Shown here: positions 43,160 through 52,501 of the stretch, piece after piece
Position numbering within the stretch: position 1 is the first letter of the stretch
Layout: each line of letters starts with the position of its first letter
Assembly: GCF_003258595.1 (NCBI RefSeq)
Contig: NZ_QHHQ01000001.1
Coordinates: 1,426,001-1,490,000, forward strand
DNA from: Acuticoccus sediminis
Lineage (GTDB): Bacteria; Pseudomonadota; Alphaproteobacteria; Rhizobiales; Amorphaceae
Direction: 5' to 3'
DNA: 64,000 nucleotides
Notes under the pieces: model-generated
Databases searched by the model: none
What the model saw: only the letters and a program-made list of their open reading frames with translations
What the model was told of the DNA's origin: nothing
Translations under genes and position numbers: made by a program

Positions 43160-44196
43160 TGGCCACGAACACTTCCAGCACTTGGCAGGGCTGGGCCAAG
43201 TTCGCCGTCGCTGTCGCGGTCCTCATCGCGCTGCCGCACGTCCTCTACCCGGTGTTCCTCGCCAAGGTGCTGTGCTTCGCGCTCTTCGCGGCGGCCTTCA
43301 ACCTGCTGCTGGGCTACGCCGGCCTCCTGTCCTTCGGCCACGCCGCCTTCTTCGGCTTCGCGGCCTACGTCTCGGCGCACACCGCGAAGGAGTGGGGCTT
43401 CACGCCGGAGCTCGCGATCATCGCCGGCACGCTGGTCGCGGCGGTCCTCGGCGTGCTGATGGGGCTGCTCGCCATCCGCCGCCAGGGCATCTACTTCGCG
43501 ATGGTCACGCTGGCGCTGGCGCAGATGGTCTTCTTCATCTGCGTGCAGGCACCGTTCACCCACGGTGAGGACGGCATCCAGGGCGTGCCGCGCGGGTACT
43601 TCCTCGGGCTCTTCAGCCTGGAGTCGAACTTCGCGATCTACTACTTCGTGCTCGCGGTCTTCCTGATCGGCGTCATCATCATCCACCGCACGGTCCACTC
43701 GCCGTTCGGGCAGGTGCTGAAGTCGATCCGCGAGAACGAGCCGCGGGCCATCTCACTCGGCTACGACGCGGACCGCTACAAGCTGCTCGCCTTCATCCTG
43801 TCGGCGACGCTCGCGGGAATGGCCGGCTCCACCAAGGTGCTCGTCTTCAAGCTCGCCTCGCTGACGGACGTCGCGTGGCAGATGTCCGGCGAGGTCGTGC
43901 TGATGACGATGCTCGGCGGCGTGGGCACGATGCTGGGACCGATCGTCGGCGCTTCCATCATCGTCACCATGCAGAACTATCTCGCCGAGATCGGGCAGCT
44001 CACGCTCATCATCCAGGGCCTGGTGTTCGTGTTCTGCGTGCTGCTGTTCCGCCGCGGCATCGTCGGCGAGATCAAGCACTGGTGGACCAGGTTGCGCGGC
44101 GGCAAGGACGAGCCGGCCCACCTCGGCCCGTCCGGCTCCACGGGCCTCTCCGACGGCGACGCGGAAGCCGCGCACGCTCAAGAGCGAGCCTCCTAG
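43159..44196 (+). CDS. Liv-type ABC transporter permease, second system (LivM-like)
   Basis: The 345-residue membrane protein has LivM landmarks: GYAGLLSFGHAAFFGFAAYV, GQVLKSIRENEPRAISLGYD and MTMLGGVGTMLGPIVGA. An ATG at 43159 is used; a GTG one codon earlier is possible. The C-terminal tail of about 35 residues is hydrophilic and Gly/Asp-rich. It is followed after 3 bases by the DenD-like gene, likely in the same operon. Confidence 0.91.
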   Translation: MATNTSSTWQGWAKFAVAVAVLIALPHVLYPVFLAKVLCFALFAAAFNLLLGYAGLLSFGHAAFFGFAAYVSAHTAKEWGFTPELAIIAGTLVAAVLGVLMGLLAIRRQGIYFAMVTLALAQMVFFICVQAPFTHGEDGIQGVPRGYFLGLFSLESNFAIYYFVLAVFLIGVIIIHRTVHSPFGQVLKSIRENEPRAISLGYDADRYKLLAFILSATLAGMAGSTKVLVFKLASLTDVAWQMSGEVVLMTMLGGVGTMLGPIVGASIIVTMQNYLAEIGQLTLIIQGLVFVFCVLLFRRGIVGEIKHWWTRLRGGKDEPAHLGPSGSTGLSDGDAEAAHAQERAS

Positions 44197-44199
44197 GCG

Positions 44200-45159
44200 A
44201 TGGCCCGCATCCTCATCACCGGTGCGGCCGGGTTCCTCGGCCGCACGGTGGTCGAGGCGCTGGTCCGGCACGGGGAGCTCGACGGCCCGGCGGGGTACGA
44301 GCCGGTCACCACCGTGACCCTCGTCGACCGCGTCCCGTCATCGCCGCCGGACACCCCGTTCGAGGTTCGCGTCACCGTCGCGAGCCTCACCGACACCGAC
44401 CTCGCGCCGCTCGTCGCGGAGGCGGACGTCATCATCCACCTCGCCGCCTCGCTGACCATCGCGTCGGAACGGGACGTGCCGGCGGGCTACGACCTCAACC
44501 TCCAGGTCCCGATCCGGATCCTGGAGGCGGCGCGCCTGAGCGGGCGCAATCCCCGGGTGATCTTCCCGTCGTCCATCGCCGTCTTCGGCGGGACGCTGCC
44601 GGACCGGGTGTCCGAGGCGACGGTCACGACGCCGCAGACGTCCTACGGCACCGCCAAGGCGATGGTCGAGCTGATGCTCTCCGACTATGCCCGCCACGGC
44701 TACGCCGACGGTCGGGCGATCCGCATCCCCATCGTGGTGACCCGGCCGGGGCTGCCGCATCCGGTCGTGTCGGACATCGTCAGCGAGGTCATCCGCGGGC
44801 CGATCGTCGGGCGCAAGGTCGTCTCGCCGCTCGACCCGGACATGCCGTTCCCGCTGGTGACGGTCGAGCGCGTGGCGCAGAACATCATCGCCCTGGCGGA
44901 GCGGCCGACGGCGTCCTTCGGGGCGAGCCGCGCGCTGCACCAGCCGGGCCTCAAGACGACCCCGCGCGAGATGGTGGACAGCCTGCGCCGCATCGTCGGC
45001 GAGAAGGCGGCGAGCCGCGTCTCGTTCCAGCCGGACCTCGCCGTGACGCGGGTCGTCGCGAGCTGGCCGAGCGATTTCACCTCCGACGTCGACCAGCCGC
45101 TCGCGGGCGACGAGGACGTCGACGGCATCGTGCACGCCGCCGTCGCCCGCTTCAGCTGA
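44200..45159 (+). CDS. DenD-like NAD-dependent dehydrogenase/epimerase
   Basis: The 319-residue extended SDR protein has the cofactor motif GAAGFLG near the N-terminus, SSIAVFGG with the catalytic Ser region, and SYGTAKAMVELMLSDY with the Tyr-Lys pair. The MVELML...DGRAIRIPIVVTRPG sequence resembles D-erythronate dehydrogenase (DenD), which oxidises C2 of D-erythronate with NAD. It follows the second transporter operon after 3 bases, so the imported compound could be a sugar-acid-like molecule handled by this enzyme. No other den genes are present. Confidence 0.8.
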   Translation: MARILITGAAGFLGRTVVEALVRHGELDGPAGYEPVTTVTLVDRVPSSPPDTPFEVRVTVASLTDTDLAPLVAEADVIIHLAASLTIASERDVPAGYDLNLQVPIRILEAARLSGRNPRVIFPSSIAVFGGTLPDRVSEATVTTPQTSYGTAKAMVELMLSDYARHGYADGRAIRIPIVVTRPGLPHPVVSDIVSEVIRGPIVGRKVVSPLDPDMPFPLVTVERVAQNIIALAERPTASFGASRALHQPGLKTTPREMVDSLRRIVGEKAASRVSFQPDLAVTRVVASWPSDFTSDVDQPLAGDEDVDGIVHAAVARFS

Positions 45160-45307
45160 GGGCGCAGCGGGGCGGGCGGGGAGCGCCCCTCCGTCGCGGT
45201 CACACATGGCGTCGGCCGGAAAGCTGGGGATCAGGCGCAACCACAGCGCGACCTTTCTTCCACCCGGGGGGCCGGATGCCGTAACCGTGGCGGTCGCGGA
45301 GGGTGCC

Positions 45308-46534
45308 GTGACGACGTTTCGGTTTTTGCATGCTGCGGATCTCCACCTCGGCAGCCCGTTCAGGGGCCTCGCCGTGCGCGACGAGGCCGTGGCCGGCCGC
45401 TTCGCCCAGGCGACGCGTACCGCGCTGACCCGCCTGATCGACGAGGCGCTGGCGGCGGAGGTCGCCTTCGCGGTGATCGCCGGCGACGTCTATGACGGGG
45501 CGTGGAAGGACAACAGCGTCGGGCTGTTCTTCAACCGCGAGATCTCGCGTCTCGCCCGGGCGGGGATTCCGAGCTACGTCCTGCGCGGCAATCACGACGC
45601 GGACAGCGTCGTCACCCAGACCATCGCACTGCCCGAGGCCGTCCATGCGTTCGAGACGCGCAAGGCATCGACCTTCGTGCTGCCGGACCTCGCCGTCGCG
45701 CTGCACGGCCAGGGGTTCGCATCGCGCGCCGCGGAGGAGAACCTCGTGCGCGCCTATCCCGCTCCGGTGGCGGGACATTTCAACATCGGCGTCCTGCATA
45801 CCTCGCTGACCGGCCACGCGGCCCACGCCACCTACGCGCCGTGCACCGTCGAGGACCTCAGGAGCCGCGGCTACGACTACTGGGCCCTCGGCCACGTCCA
45901 CGACTTCGCGGTGATGGCGGAGGACCCGATGGTGGTCTTCCCCGGCAACCTGCAGGGCCGCAGTGTGCGCGAGACCGGCGCGAAGGGGGCCGTCATCGTC
46001 ACGGTGGAGGACGGGCGCGTCGCCGGGTTCGAGCGCGTCATCGTCGACGACGCCCGCTGGGCGCTCGCCGAGGTCGACATCTCCGACTGCGCGGATCTTC
46101 CGGCGGCCCTGCGGCTCGTCGAGGAGCGCATCGCCGAGGAGGCGGCGGACCTCGGCGACCGAACCATGGCGCTGCGCGTGCGGCTGACGGGGCGGACCGG
46201 GCTGCGCTCGGCGATCCTCGCCGCGAAGGGGCAGTTGTCGGACGACATCCAGGCCGCCGCGCACCGGATCAACGCCGACGTCTGGCTGGAGCAGGTGAAG
46301 CTCGACCTCACCGCTCCGGAGACGGCGCCGGTGGATTTCGGCTTCGACCTCGCCGCCGCGCTGCGCGACCTCTCGGCCGACCCGGAGATGCGGGCGCGGG
46401 CCGAGGCGATCATCGGCGAGATCGCGACGCGTCTGCCGTCGGGGCGGGCCGCCGACGAGGCGCCGCTCGGCGAGGACACGGATGCGCTGATCGCCGAGGC
46501 GGTCGAGCTCGTCGCCGTCAGGGCGCGCGGCTGA
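45308..46534 (+). CDS. SbcD/Mre11-like exonuclease (YhaO family)
   Basis: The 408-residue protein is a metallophosphoesterase of the DNA repair nuclease kind: HAADLHLG, AGDVYDG, LRGNHD, VLHTSL and LGHVHDF supply the metal ligands. The C-terminal half is a capping region without known motifs. A GTG start at 45308 with GGAGG 6 bases upstream is chosen; the earlier frame (to 45206) has no site. It is coupled by TGATG to the large ATPase gene, as in B. subtilis yhaO-yhaN and in sbcDC. Confidence 0.87.
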   Translation: MTTFRFLHAADLHLGSPFRGLAVRDEAVAGRFAQATRTALTRLIDEALAAEVAFAVIAGDVYDGAWKDNSVGLFFNREISRLARAGIPSYVLRGNHDADSVVTQTIALPEAVHAFETRKASTFVLPDLAVALHGQGFASRAAEENLVRAYPAPVAGHFNIGVLHTSLTGHAAHATYAPCTVEDLRSRGYDYWALGHVHDFAVMAEDPMVVFPGNLQGRSVRETGAKGAVIVTVEDGRVAGFERVIVDDARWALAEVDISDCADLPAALRLVEERIAEEAADLGDRTMALRVRLTGRTGLRSAILAAKGQLSDDIQAAAHRINADVWLEQVKLDLTAPETAPVDFGFDLAAALRDLSADPEMRARAEAIIGEIATRLPSGRAADEAPLGEDTDALIAEAVELVAVRARG

Positions 46535-49500
46535 TGCGCTTCACCCGCCTCGACCTCATCCGTTACGCCGCCTACGAGAACAAGCGGCTGACGTTCGACC
46601 CGGGCGCGGCGCTCCACGTCGTCTACGGTCCGAACGAGGCCGGCAAGTCCTCGGCGCTCGCCGCGATCTCCGATCTCCTGTTCGGCTTCTCGCGCGCCAA
46701 GGACGCGCCGAAGGTCGACTTCCGGCACGAAGGCAAGAACCTGCGCCTCGGCGCCGCGCTGACGAGTGCCGCGGGCGAGGAGATCGCCTTCCGTCGCCGC
46801 CGCGGCAACAAGGCGACGCTGCTCGACGACACCGACGACGAGAAGGCGCTCAACGACGACGCCCTGGCGCCCTGGACCGGCGGCCTGACGCGCGAGATCT
46901 TCACCGCCTCCTTCGGTCTCAACTCCGACACGCTGCGCGCGGGGGCGGAGGACATGCTGCAGCCGGGCGGCGAGCTCGGCTCCATCGTGATGGCGGCGGC
47001 GTCGGGTCTGATCGGCCTGTCGGACCTTCGCGCGAGGCTCGATGCGGAGGCGGACGAACTCTACGCCAAACGCGCCTCGACCCGGGCGCTCAACAAGGCG
47101 GAGGAGCGGTTCAAGGTCGCACGCGAGGCGGAGCGGGGAGGGGAGCTGAAGTCGAGCCGCTGGCGCGAGCTCAACCAGTCCATCGACGCCGCGGAGGAGG
47201 CGCTCGCCGAGACGCGCCGGTCCCGCCAGTCCGTGCTGACGGAGGAGAAGCGGATCGAGGCCCTGCGCGCGCTGCGCGGCGTGGTCGCCGAGATCGACGG
47301 CGGCGCCGGGACGCTCGCCGCGTTCGGCGATCTCGACGCCGTCCCGCGCGGCCTGAGCGCGTCGCTCGCCGAACATCTCGCCGCGCTCGCCGAGGCGGAT
47401 CGCCGGCTGGCGGACGCGCGCACCGGCGCGGAAGCCGCGCGGCGGCACCACGAGGGGATCACCGTCGACGAGGCGATGCTGGCTCACGCGGCGGAGGTGC
47501 AGGCCGTCTTCAAGGACAGCGGCGCCTACGCCCAGCTTGCCGACGACCTGCCCACCGCCGCCGCGGACCGGGAGGCGGAGGCGGCGCGCATCGCCGACCG
47601 CGCGCGCCGCCTCGGCACCCCGCCCGACGCGGTCGCGAGCCGCCAGCCGACCGACGCGGCGCTGGAGCGGGCCGCGACGTCGGCCGCCGCGCTCCGCGCG
47701 CTCGATGCCCAGCGGGAGGAGACCGCCAAGGCGCTCGCGAGGGGCGAGGAGGCGCTGGCCGAGCTCGACCGCGACCGCTCCGCCGCCCATCTGGTGGACC
47801 CGCAGGCGGCCAAGGCGAACCTCGCCGCCCTGCAGCCCCGCCTCGACGCGCTGAAGGGGCGCGACAGGATCACCGCCCGGCTCCGCGCGCTCGAGCGCGA
47901 CGTCGATACCGGGGCGGCCGCGCTCTCTCCCGCCCCGAACCTCGCCGCGCCGGGGCTGGCGAGCCTGCCCGCCGTGCCCCGCCTTGCCGAGCAGGCCGAG
48001 TCGCTGCGCGAGATCGAGCGCGACGGCCGGGCCCGCCTGGAGCGGCTGCGCGAGCAGCAGGCCAAGTTGAAGGGGGTCGAGCGCCGCATCGCCGAGGCGG
48101 AGGCCGCCGGCCCCGTGCCGAGCGCCGAGACCGTGGCCGGCGCCCGCCGGGCCCGTGACGTCGCGCTGGCGGCCGTCGGCCGCGCCGCGACCGGCGAGGA
48201 GCCGCTCGGGCACGACGCCGCCGTCTCCGCGGTCGCCACCGCCGGGCGCCTCACCAGCGAGGCCGACGCCCTCGCCGACCAGGCGCTCGGCGAGGCCTCC
48301 CGGGTGAACCTCTACCTGACGCTGAAGTCCGAGGCCGCCGAGCTTGGCGACGACATCGAGCGGCGGGAGGCCGACCTTGCCGACCTTCGCGTCCAGCTCT
48401 CCGCCGAGAAGGAGGCCTGGCGCTCCCCCTTCACCGCGATCGGCCTGGAGCCGGGCCGGCCGGACGAGATGGTCGAGTGGCGCCGCCGGCTCGACGCCCT
48501 GCTGGAGGAACGCGCGGAGGCGCACGGCCTCGCCGACGAGCTGGCCGCGCTCGCCGAGGAGGAGAAGGCCACCGCCGGCGCCCTCGCCGCGATCGCCGGG
48601 TCCATCGGCTTCGCGCTGCCGCCGCTCCCGACCGACGCCCTCGCCGCCCGGCTGGCCGAGCGGATCGCCGAGCTGGGCGAGGCCTGGCTCGCCGGACAGC
48701 AGACGACGCGCCTTCGCGTCCACCACGAGACCGACATCGAGCGCCACACCGCACGCCTCGCCGGGATCGACGCCGAGCGCGCCGCCGAGGCCGACCGCCT
48801 CGCGCGCGCCGCGGTGGACCTCGGCCTCCCGGCGGACGCGACCGCCGCCGAGGTCGACGCCACCATCGCCCTCTGGCGCGAGCTGCCGGACCTCATCGAC
48901 CGGCGCGACACGGCCGAGCGCCGCCATGCCGCGCTCCTCGCCACCCGGGAGCGGTTCGAGAGCGCGGTCGGGCACCTCGTCGCCACGCTGGCACCCGACC
49001 TTGCCGACCTCCCGCCCGCCGCCGCCTGCGCCGAGCTCGCCGACCGCGCCGGCGCCGCCCGGTCCGCCAAGGAGCGCCGCGACGCCGCCGCCGAAGCCCT
49101 GCGCGCCGCCGATGAGGCGCTGGACGACCTCGCGGCCCAGTACGAGACCGCCGTGGCGGCGGCCGATGCCGCGTTCGCCGGACTTCCGGAGGGCGACCGC
49201 GCACGCCTCGTCGAGCGGCTCGGCGAGCGGGACCGCGCCGCGGCCGACCTTGCCGCCTGCCGCCGCCGCTTCGCCGAGATCGCGCCCGGCGAGGACGAGG
49301 CCACCGTGCGCGACGCGCTCGCCCGCCTCGACCCCGCCGCCGCCGACGCGCGCCGGGACGAGCTCGCCCGCGAAGCCGCCCGCCTCGGCGAGGAGGAGAA
49401 CGTCGCCTACGCCACCCTCAGGGAGCGCCAGCGCGAGCGCGACGCCCTCTCCGCCGGGCAGGGCGCCGAGGCGGCCGCCTTCGAGAAGAACGCCGCCGCC

Positions 49501-50001
49501 GCCGAGATGGAGGGGATCGCCCGCAACTGGGCCGTCCTGCGCATCGCCTCCCAGCTCCTCGCATCGGCGATCGAGCGGCAGCGCCAGCGCCATCACGCCC
49601 CGCTGATCGAGCGCGCCGGTGCCCTCTTCGCGACGCTTACCAACGGCGCCTACGGCGGCCTCGCCCAGCGCTTCGACGAGACCGACCGCATGCAGCTCTA
49701 CGCCCAGCGCGGCGAGGAGATCCTGGAACGCTCGGCGCTCTCGGACGGGACGCGCGACCAGCTCTTCCTCGCGCTGCGCCTCGCCATCGTCGAGGATTTC
49801 GCGAGCCGCAACGAGCCGGCGCCGTTCATCGGCGACGACATCTTCCAGACCTTCGACGACGACCGGACCGCGGCCGGCCTCGTCGCGCTGGCCGACGTCG
49901 GCGCCAGGGTGCAGCCGATCCTCTTCGCCCACCACCGCAGCGTGGTGGAGATCGCCCGCGACCGGCTCGGCGAACGCGTGGACGTGATCGAACTCGCCTG
50001 A
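46534..50001 (+). CDS. AAA/SMC-like ATPase (YhaN family, SbcC-like)
   Basis: The 1155-residue protein is an SMC/Rad50-type ATPase. The N-terminal half-site has Walker A GPNEAGKSS (32-40); about 850 residues of Ala/Glu/Arg-rich coiled-coil follow; the C-terminal half-site has the signature SDGTRDQLFLALRLA and Walker B PFIGDDIFQTFDDDR. No Rad50 CxxC zinc hook is obvious in the middle, which fits YhaN better than SbcC. With the YhaO-like nuclease it likely processes DNA ends. The long frame extending to 45502 is antisense noise; the ATG at 46534 is coupled to the nuclease stop. Confidence 0.88.
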   Translation: MRFTRLDLIRYAAYENKRLTFDPGAALHVVYGPNEAGKSSALAAISDLLFGFSRAKDAPKVDFRHEGKNLRLGAALTSAAGEEIAFRRRRGNKATLLDDTDDEKALNDDALAPWTGGLTREIFTASFGLNSDTLRAGAEDMLQPGGELGSIVMAAASGLIGLSDLRARLDAEADELYAKRASTRALNKAEERFKVAREAERGGELKSSRWRELNQSIDAAEEALAETRRSRQSVLTEEKRIEALRALRGVVAEIDGGAGTLAAFGDLDAVPRGLSASLAEHLAALAEADRRLADARTGAEAARRHHEGITVDEAMLAHAAEVQAVFKDSGAYAQLADDLPTAAADREAEAARIADRARRLGTPPDAVASRQPTDAALERAATSAAALRALDAQREETAKALARGEEALAELDRDRSAAHLVDPQAAKANLAALQPRLDALKGRDRITARLRALERDVDTGAAALSPAPNLAAPGLASLPAVPRLAEQAESLREIERDGRARLERLREQQAKLKGVERRIAEAEAAGPVPSAETVAGARRARDVALAAVGRAATGEEPLGHDAAVSAVATAGRLTSEADALADQALGEASRVNLYLTLKSEAAELGDDIERREADLADLRVQLSAEKEAWRSPFTAIGLEPGRPDEMVEWRRRLDALLEERAEAHGLADELAALAEEEKATAGALAAIAGSIGFALPPLPTDALAARLAERIAELGEAWLAGQQTTRLRVHHETDIERHTARLAGIDAERAAEADRLARAAVDLGLPADATAAEVDATIALWRELPDLIDRRDTAERRHAALLATRERFESAVGHLVATLAPDLADLPPAAACAELADRAGAARSAKERRDAAAEALRAADEALDDLAAQYETAVAAADAAFAGLPEGDRARLVERLGERDRAAADLAACRRRFAEIAPGEDEATVRDALARLDPAAADARRDELAREAARLGEEENVAYATLRERQRERDALSAGQGAEAAAFEKNAAAAEMEGIARNWAVLRIASQLLASAIERQRQRHHAPLIERAGALFATLTNGAYGGLAQRFDETDRMQLYAQRGEEILERSALSDGTRDQLFLALRLAIVEDFASRNEPAPFIGDDIFQTFDDDRTAAGLVALADVGARVQPILFAHHRSVVEIARDRLGERVDVIELA

Positions 50002-50067
50002 CCGGCTTCGCCTCCTCGCAAAGCGCGTGCTATAGCATCAGGCAAACAGCTCGGTGGGAGGGGCAAA

Positions 50068-51354
50068 ATGGAGGTTCTGGAGCGTCTGGTCGGTGACATC
50101 GCGCTGCCGAAGATGGTTCGCGTCCGCCAGAAATTCGCGGACGATCATATCGCCGACGTGGCCGGCGCGGTCCTTCAGGGCCTGAGGAAGCCCGAGATCG
50201 CCGGGCGCGTCACGCCGGGCATGTCGATCGCCATCGCGGTCGGCAGCCGCGGCCTCGCCGACCTCCCGATCCTCGTCGCCGCCACCGTAAAGGGCCTCAA
50301 GGAGGCCGGCGCGGAGCCGTTCATCGTCCCCGCCATGGGCAGTCACGGCGGCGCCACCGCCGAGGGGCAGGCCCTGCTCCTCAACGGCCTCGGCGTCACC
50401 GAGGAGGCCGTCGGCGCGCCGATCCGCTCCTCGATGGAGACGGTCTCGCTCGGCAAACTCCCCAACGGCCTGCCGGTCCTCATGGACAGGCACGCGATGG
50501 AGGCCGACGGGATCGTCGTCCTCAACCGCGTGAAGCCGCACACCTCGTTCTCCGCGCCGATCGAGAGCGGGCTCGCCAAGATGATCACCATCGGCCTCGG
50601 CAAGCAGGAAGGGGCGGCGAGCTGCCACGCCATGGGCTTCGGCTACATGGCCGACAACGTGGTCGACATGGCGAGGATCAAGCTCGACAAGTGCAGGATC
50701 CTCTTCGGCATCGCCACCGTCGAGAACAGCTACGACAGGATCTGCCGCGTCGAGGTCGTGCCCGCCGAGTCGATCCTCGACGAGGAGCCGGCCCTCCTGA
50801 AGGAAGCCAAGCAGCGGCTGCCGCGGATCATGTTCAACCCGCTCGACGTCCTCGTCGTCGACCGGATGGGCAAGGAATTCTCCGGCACCGGCATGGACCC
50901 GAACATCACCGGCCGTGCCTCCACCTCGCTGGTCCAGGGCTCGCTGACCACGGCCCGCATGGTGGTGCTCGACCTGACCGCCAAGGGCGGCGGCAACGCC
51001 ACCGGCATCGGCCTCGCCGACGTCACCACGCGCAAGCTCTTCAACAAGATCGACCTCGTCGCGACCTACGCCAACCACATCACCTCGACGGTGCTGTCGG
51101 GTGCCAAGATCCCGATGATCATGGAGACCGAGCGCCTCGCGATCATGGCGGCGGTCCGCACCTGCAACGCGCTCGACATGAGCAAGCTGCGGATGGTGCG
51201 CATCCCGAACACGCTGCACATCGGCGAGATCCAGATCTCCGAATCCCTCCTCGGCGAGGCGAAGGCGAACCCGGCCGTCGAGATCCTCGGGGAACCGGAG
51301 GCGATGACATTCGACGCGGCCGGGGAGCTCGCAGAGTTCGCGGCCGCGCACTGA
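50068..51354 (+). CDS. LarA-family nickel-pincer-nucleotide racemase/epimerase
   Basis: LarA-family enzymes racemise or epimerise 2-hydroxy acids through hydride transfer using the nickel-pincer nucleotide. In this 428-residue protein the active-site set is visible: His93 (MGSHGG), His158 (VKPHTSF), Lys171 (GLAKM, the likely cofactor attachment) and His187 (SCHAMG). These are spaced like His108, His174, Lys184 and His200 of Lactobacillus LarA with a 3-residue insertion. The rest diverges from lactate racemase, so the substrate is unknown. GGGAGGGG lies before the ATG. It starts an operon with larC, larE and larB, which make the cofactor. Confidence 0.85.
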   Translation: MEVLERLVGDIALPKMVRVRQKFADDHIADVAGAVLQGLRKPEIAGRVTPGMSIAIAVGSRGLADLPILVAATVKGLKEAGAEPFIVPAMGSHGGATAEGQALLLNGLGVTEEAVGAPIRSSMETVSLGKLPNGLPVLMDRHAMEADGIVVLNRVKPHTSFSAPIESGLAKMITIGLGKQEGAASCHAMGFGYMADNVVDMARIKLDKCRILFGIATVENSYDRICRVEVVPAESILDEEPALLKEAKQRLPRIMFNPLDVLVVDRMGKEFSGTGMDPNITGRASTSLVQGSLTTARMVVLDLTAKGGGNATGIGLADVTTRKLFNKIDLVATYANHITSTVLSGAKIPMIMETERLAIMAAVRTCNALDMSKLRMVRIPNTLHIGEIQISESLLGEAKANPAVEILGEPEAMTFDAAGELAEFAAAH

Positions 51355-51355
51355 G

Positions 51356-52501
51356 GTGACACCCTTCCACGTCCATCTGGATCCCGTCGGCGGCGTCGCC
51401 GGGGACATGTTCGTCGCCGCGATGCTGTCGGCCCGGCCGGAGCTCACCGAGCGCGTGATGGCCGACGTCCACGCGGTCCTGCCGCCCGATGCGGCGGCGA
51501 TGCTGACCGAGGGCTCGTCCGGCGCGCTGTCGGGCTACCGCTTCGGACTGGAGCGCACGAGCCTTGCCGACCGCCCCGTCAGCTACGGCGCCTTCCGCAC
51601 GATGATCGGCGATGCCAGGCTCGCGCAGGGCACCCGCCTCGCCGCGCTCGACATCATGGAGCGGCTCGGCTGGGCGGAGGCCGCGATCCACCGCGTCCCC
51701 CTCGACGACGTGCATTTCCACGAGATCGCCGACTGGGACACGCTGATGGACGTCGTCGCGGCGGGCTCGATCTCCGCCGCGCTCGCTGCGACCTGGAGCA
51801 TCGCGGCGTTGCCGCTGGGCGGCGGCCTTGTGCGGACGGCACACGGCCTGCTGCCAGTGCCGGCGCCCGCCACGACGATGATCCTCACCGGCTACGACTG
51901 GCGCGACGATGGGGTCCCAGGCGAGCGCGTCACGCCGACGGGCGCCGCGATCGTCGCACACCTCACGGCCGGCGCGGGCAGCGGGGCGCGCCGGGGCGGC
52001 CGGCTCGCGGCCATGGGCACCGGCCTCGGCACGCGCGAGCTGGAGGGCGTTCCCAACGTCCTGCGCGTTACGGTGTTCGAGACGGACGGCCCGCGCTCGG
52101 AGCGCACCGAGATGATGACCTTCGAGGTCGACGACATGACCGGCGAGGAGATCGCCACGGCCGCCGACCTCCTGCGCAAGGTGCAGGGCGTGCGCGACAT
52201 CGTCCTCGTCCCCGCGTTCGGAAAGAAGGGCAGGCCGGTGACGCGGGTGGAGCTTCAGGCCGACCCGGCTGCCGGCGATCGGGTCCGCGACGCGGTGTTC
52301 TCGCAGACCTCGACCCTCGGGGTGCGGCGCCAGGAGATGCGGCGCGACATCCTCCCGCGCGCCAAGGGGCTAGAGAAGGGGCAGTCGGTGAAGCATGCCG
52401 TACGGCCCGGCGGCGTCGTCACCACCAAGGTCGAGCAGGACGAGCTGACGGCGGAGACGCTCCAGGCCCGCCGCCGCGCCGCCCACGAGGCGGAACAGTG
52501 A
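51356..52501 (+). CDS. larC: Nickel insertion protein LarC
   Basis: LarC uses CTP to insert nickel into the pincer nucleotide. The 381-residue protein has HLDPVGGVAGDMFVAAML at the start, HFHEIADWDTLMDVVAA in the middle and MTFEVDDMTGEEIA in the C-terminal domain. In Lactobacillus the gene is split and needs a ribosomal frameshift; here both halves are one continuous frame. GTG start one base after the larA-like stop. Its own stop overlaps larE (GTGA). Confidence 0.9.
   Translation: MTPFHVHLDPVGGVAGDMFVAAMLSARPELTERVMADVHAVLPPDAAAMLTEGSSGALSGYRFGLERTSLADRPVSYGAFRTMIGDARLAQGTRLAALDIMERLGWAEAAIHRVPLDDVHFHEIADWDTLMDVVAAGSISAALAATWSIAALPLGGGLVRTAHGLLPVPAPATTMILTGYDWRDDGVPGERVTPTGAAIVAHLTAGAGSGARRGGRLAAMGTGLGTRELEGVPNVLRVTVFETDGPRSERTEMMTFEVDDMTGEEIATAADLLRKVQGVRDIVLVPAFGKKGRPVTRVELQADPAAGDRVRDAVFSQTSTLGVRRQEMRRDILPRAKGLEKGQSVKHAVRPGGVVTTKVEQDELTAETLQARRRAAHEAEQ

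Noticed and set aside
45877-49935. 1352-codon open frame on the minus strand
   Set aside because: It is antisense to the YhaN-like gene, which has clear Walker motifs. The long frame arises from high GC at third codon positions; its translation is repetitive Gly/Arg/Val-rich sequence.
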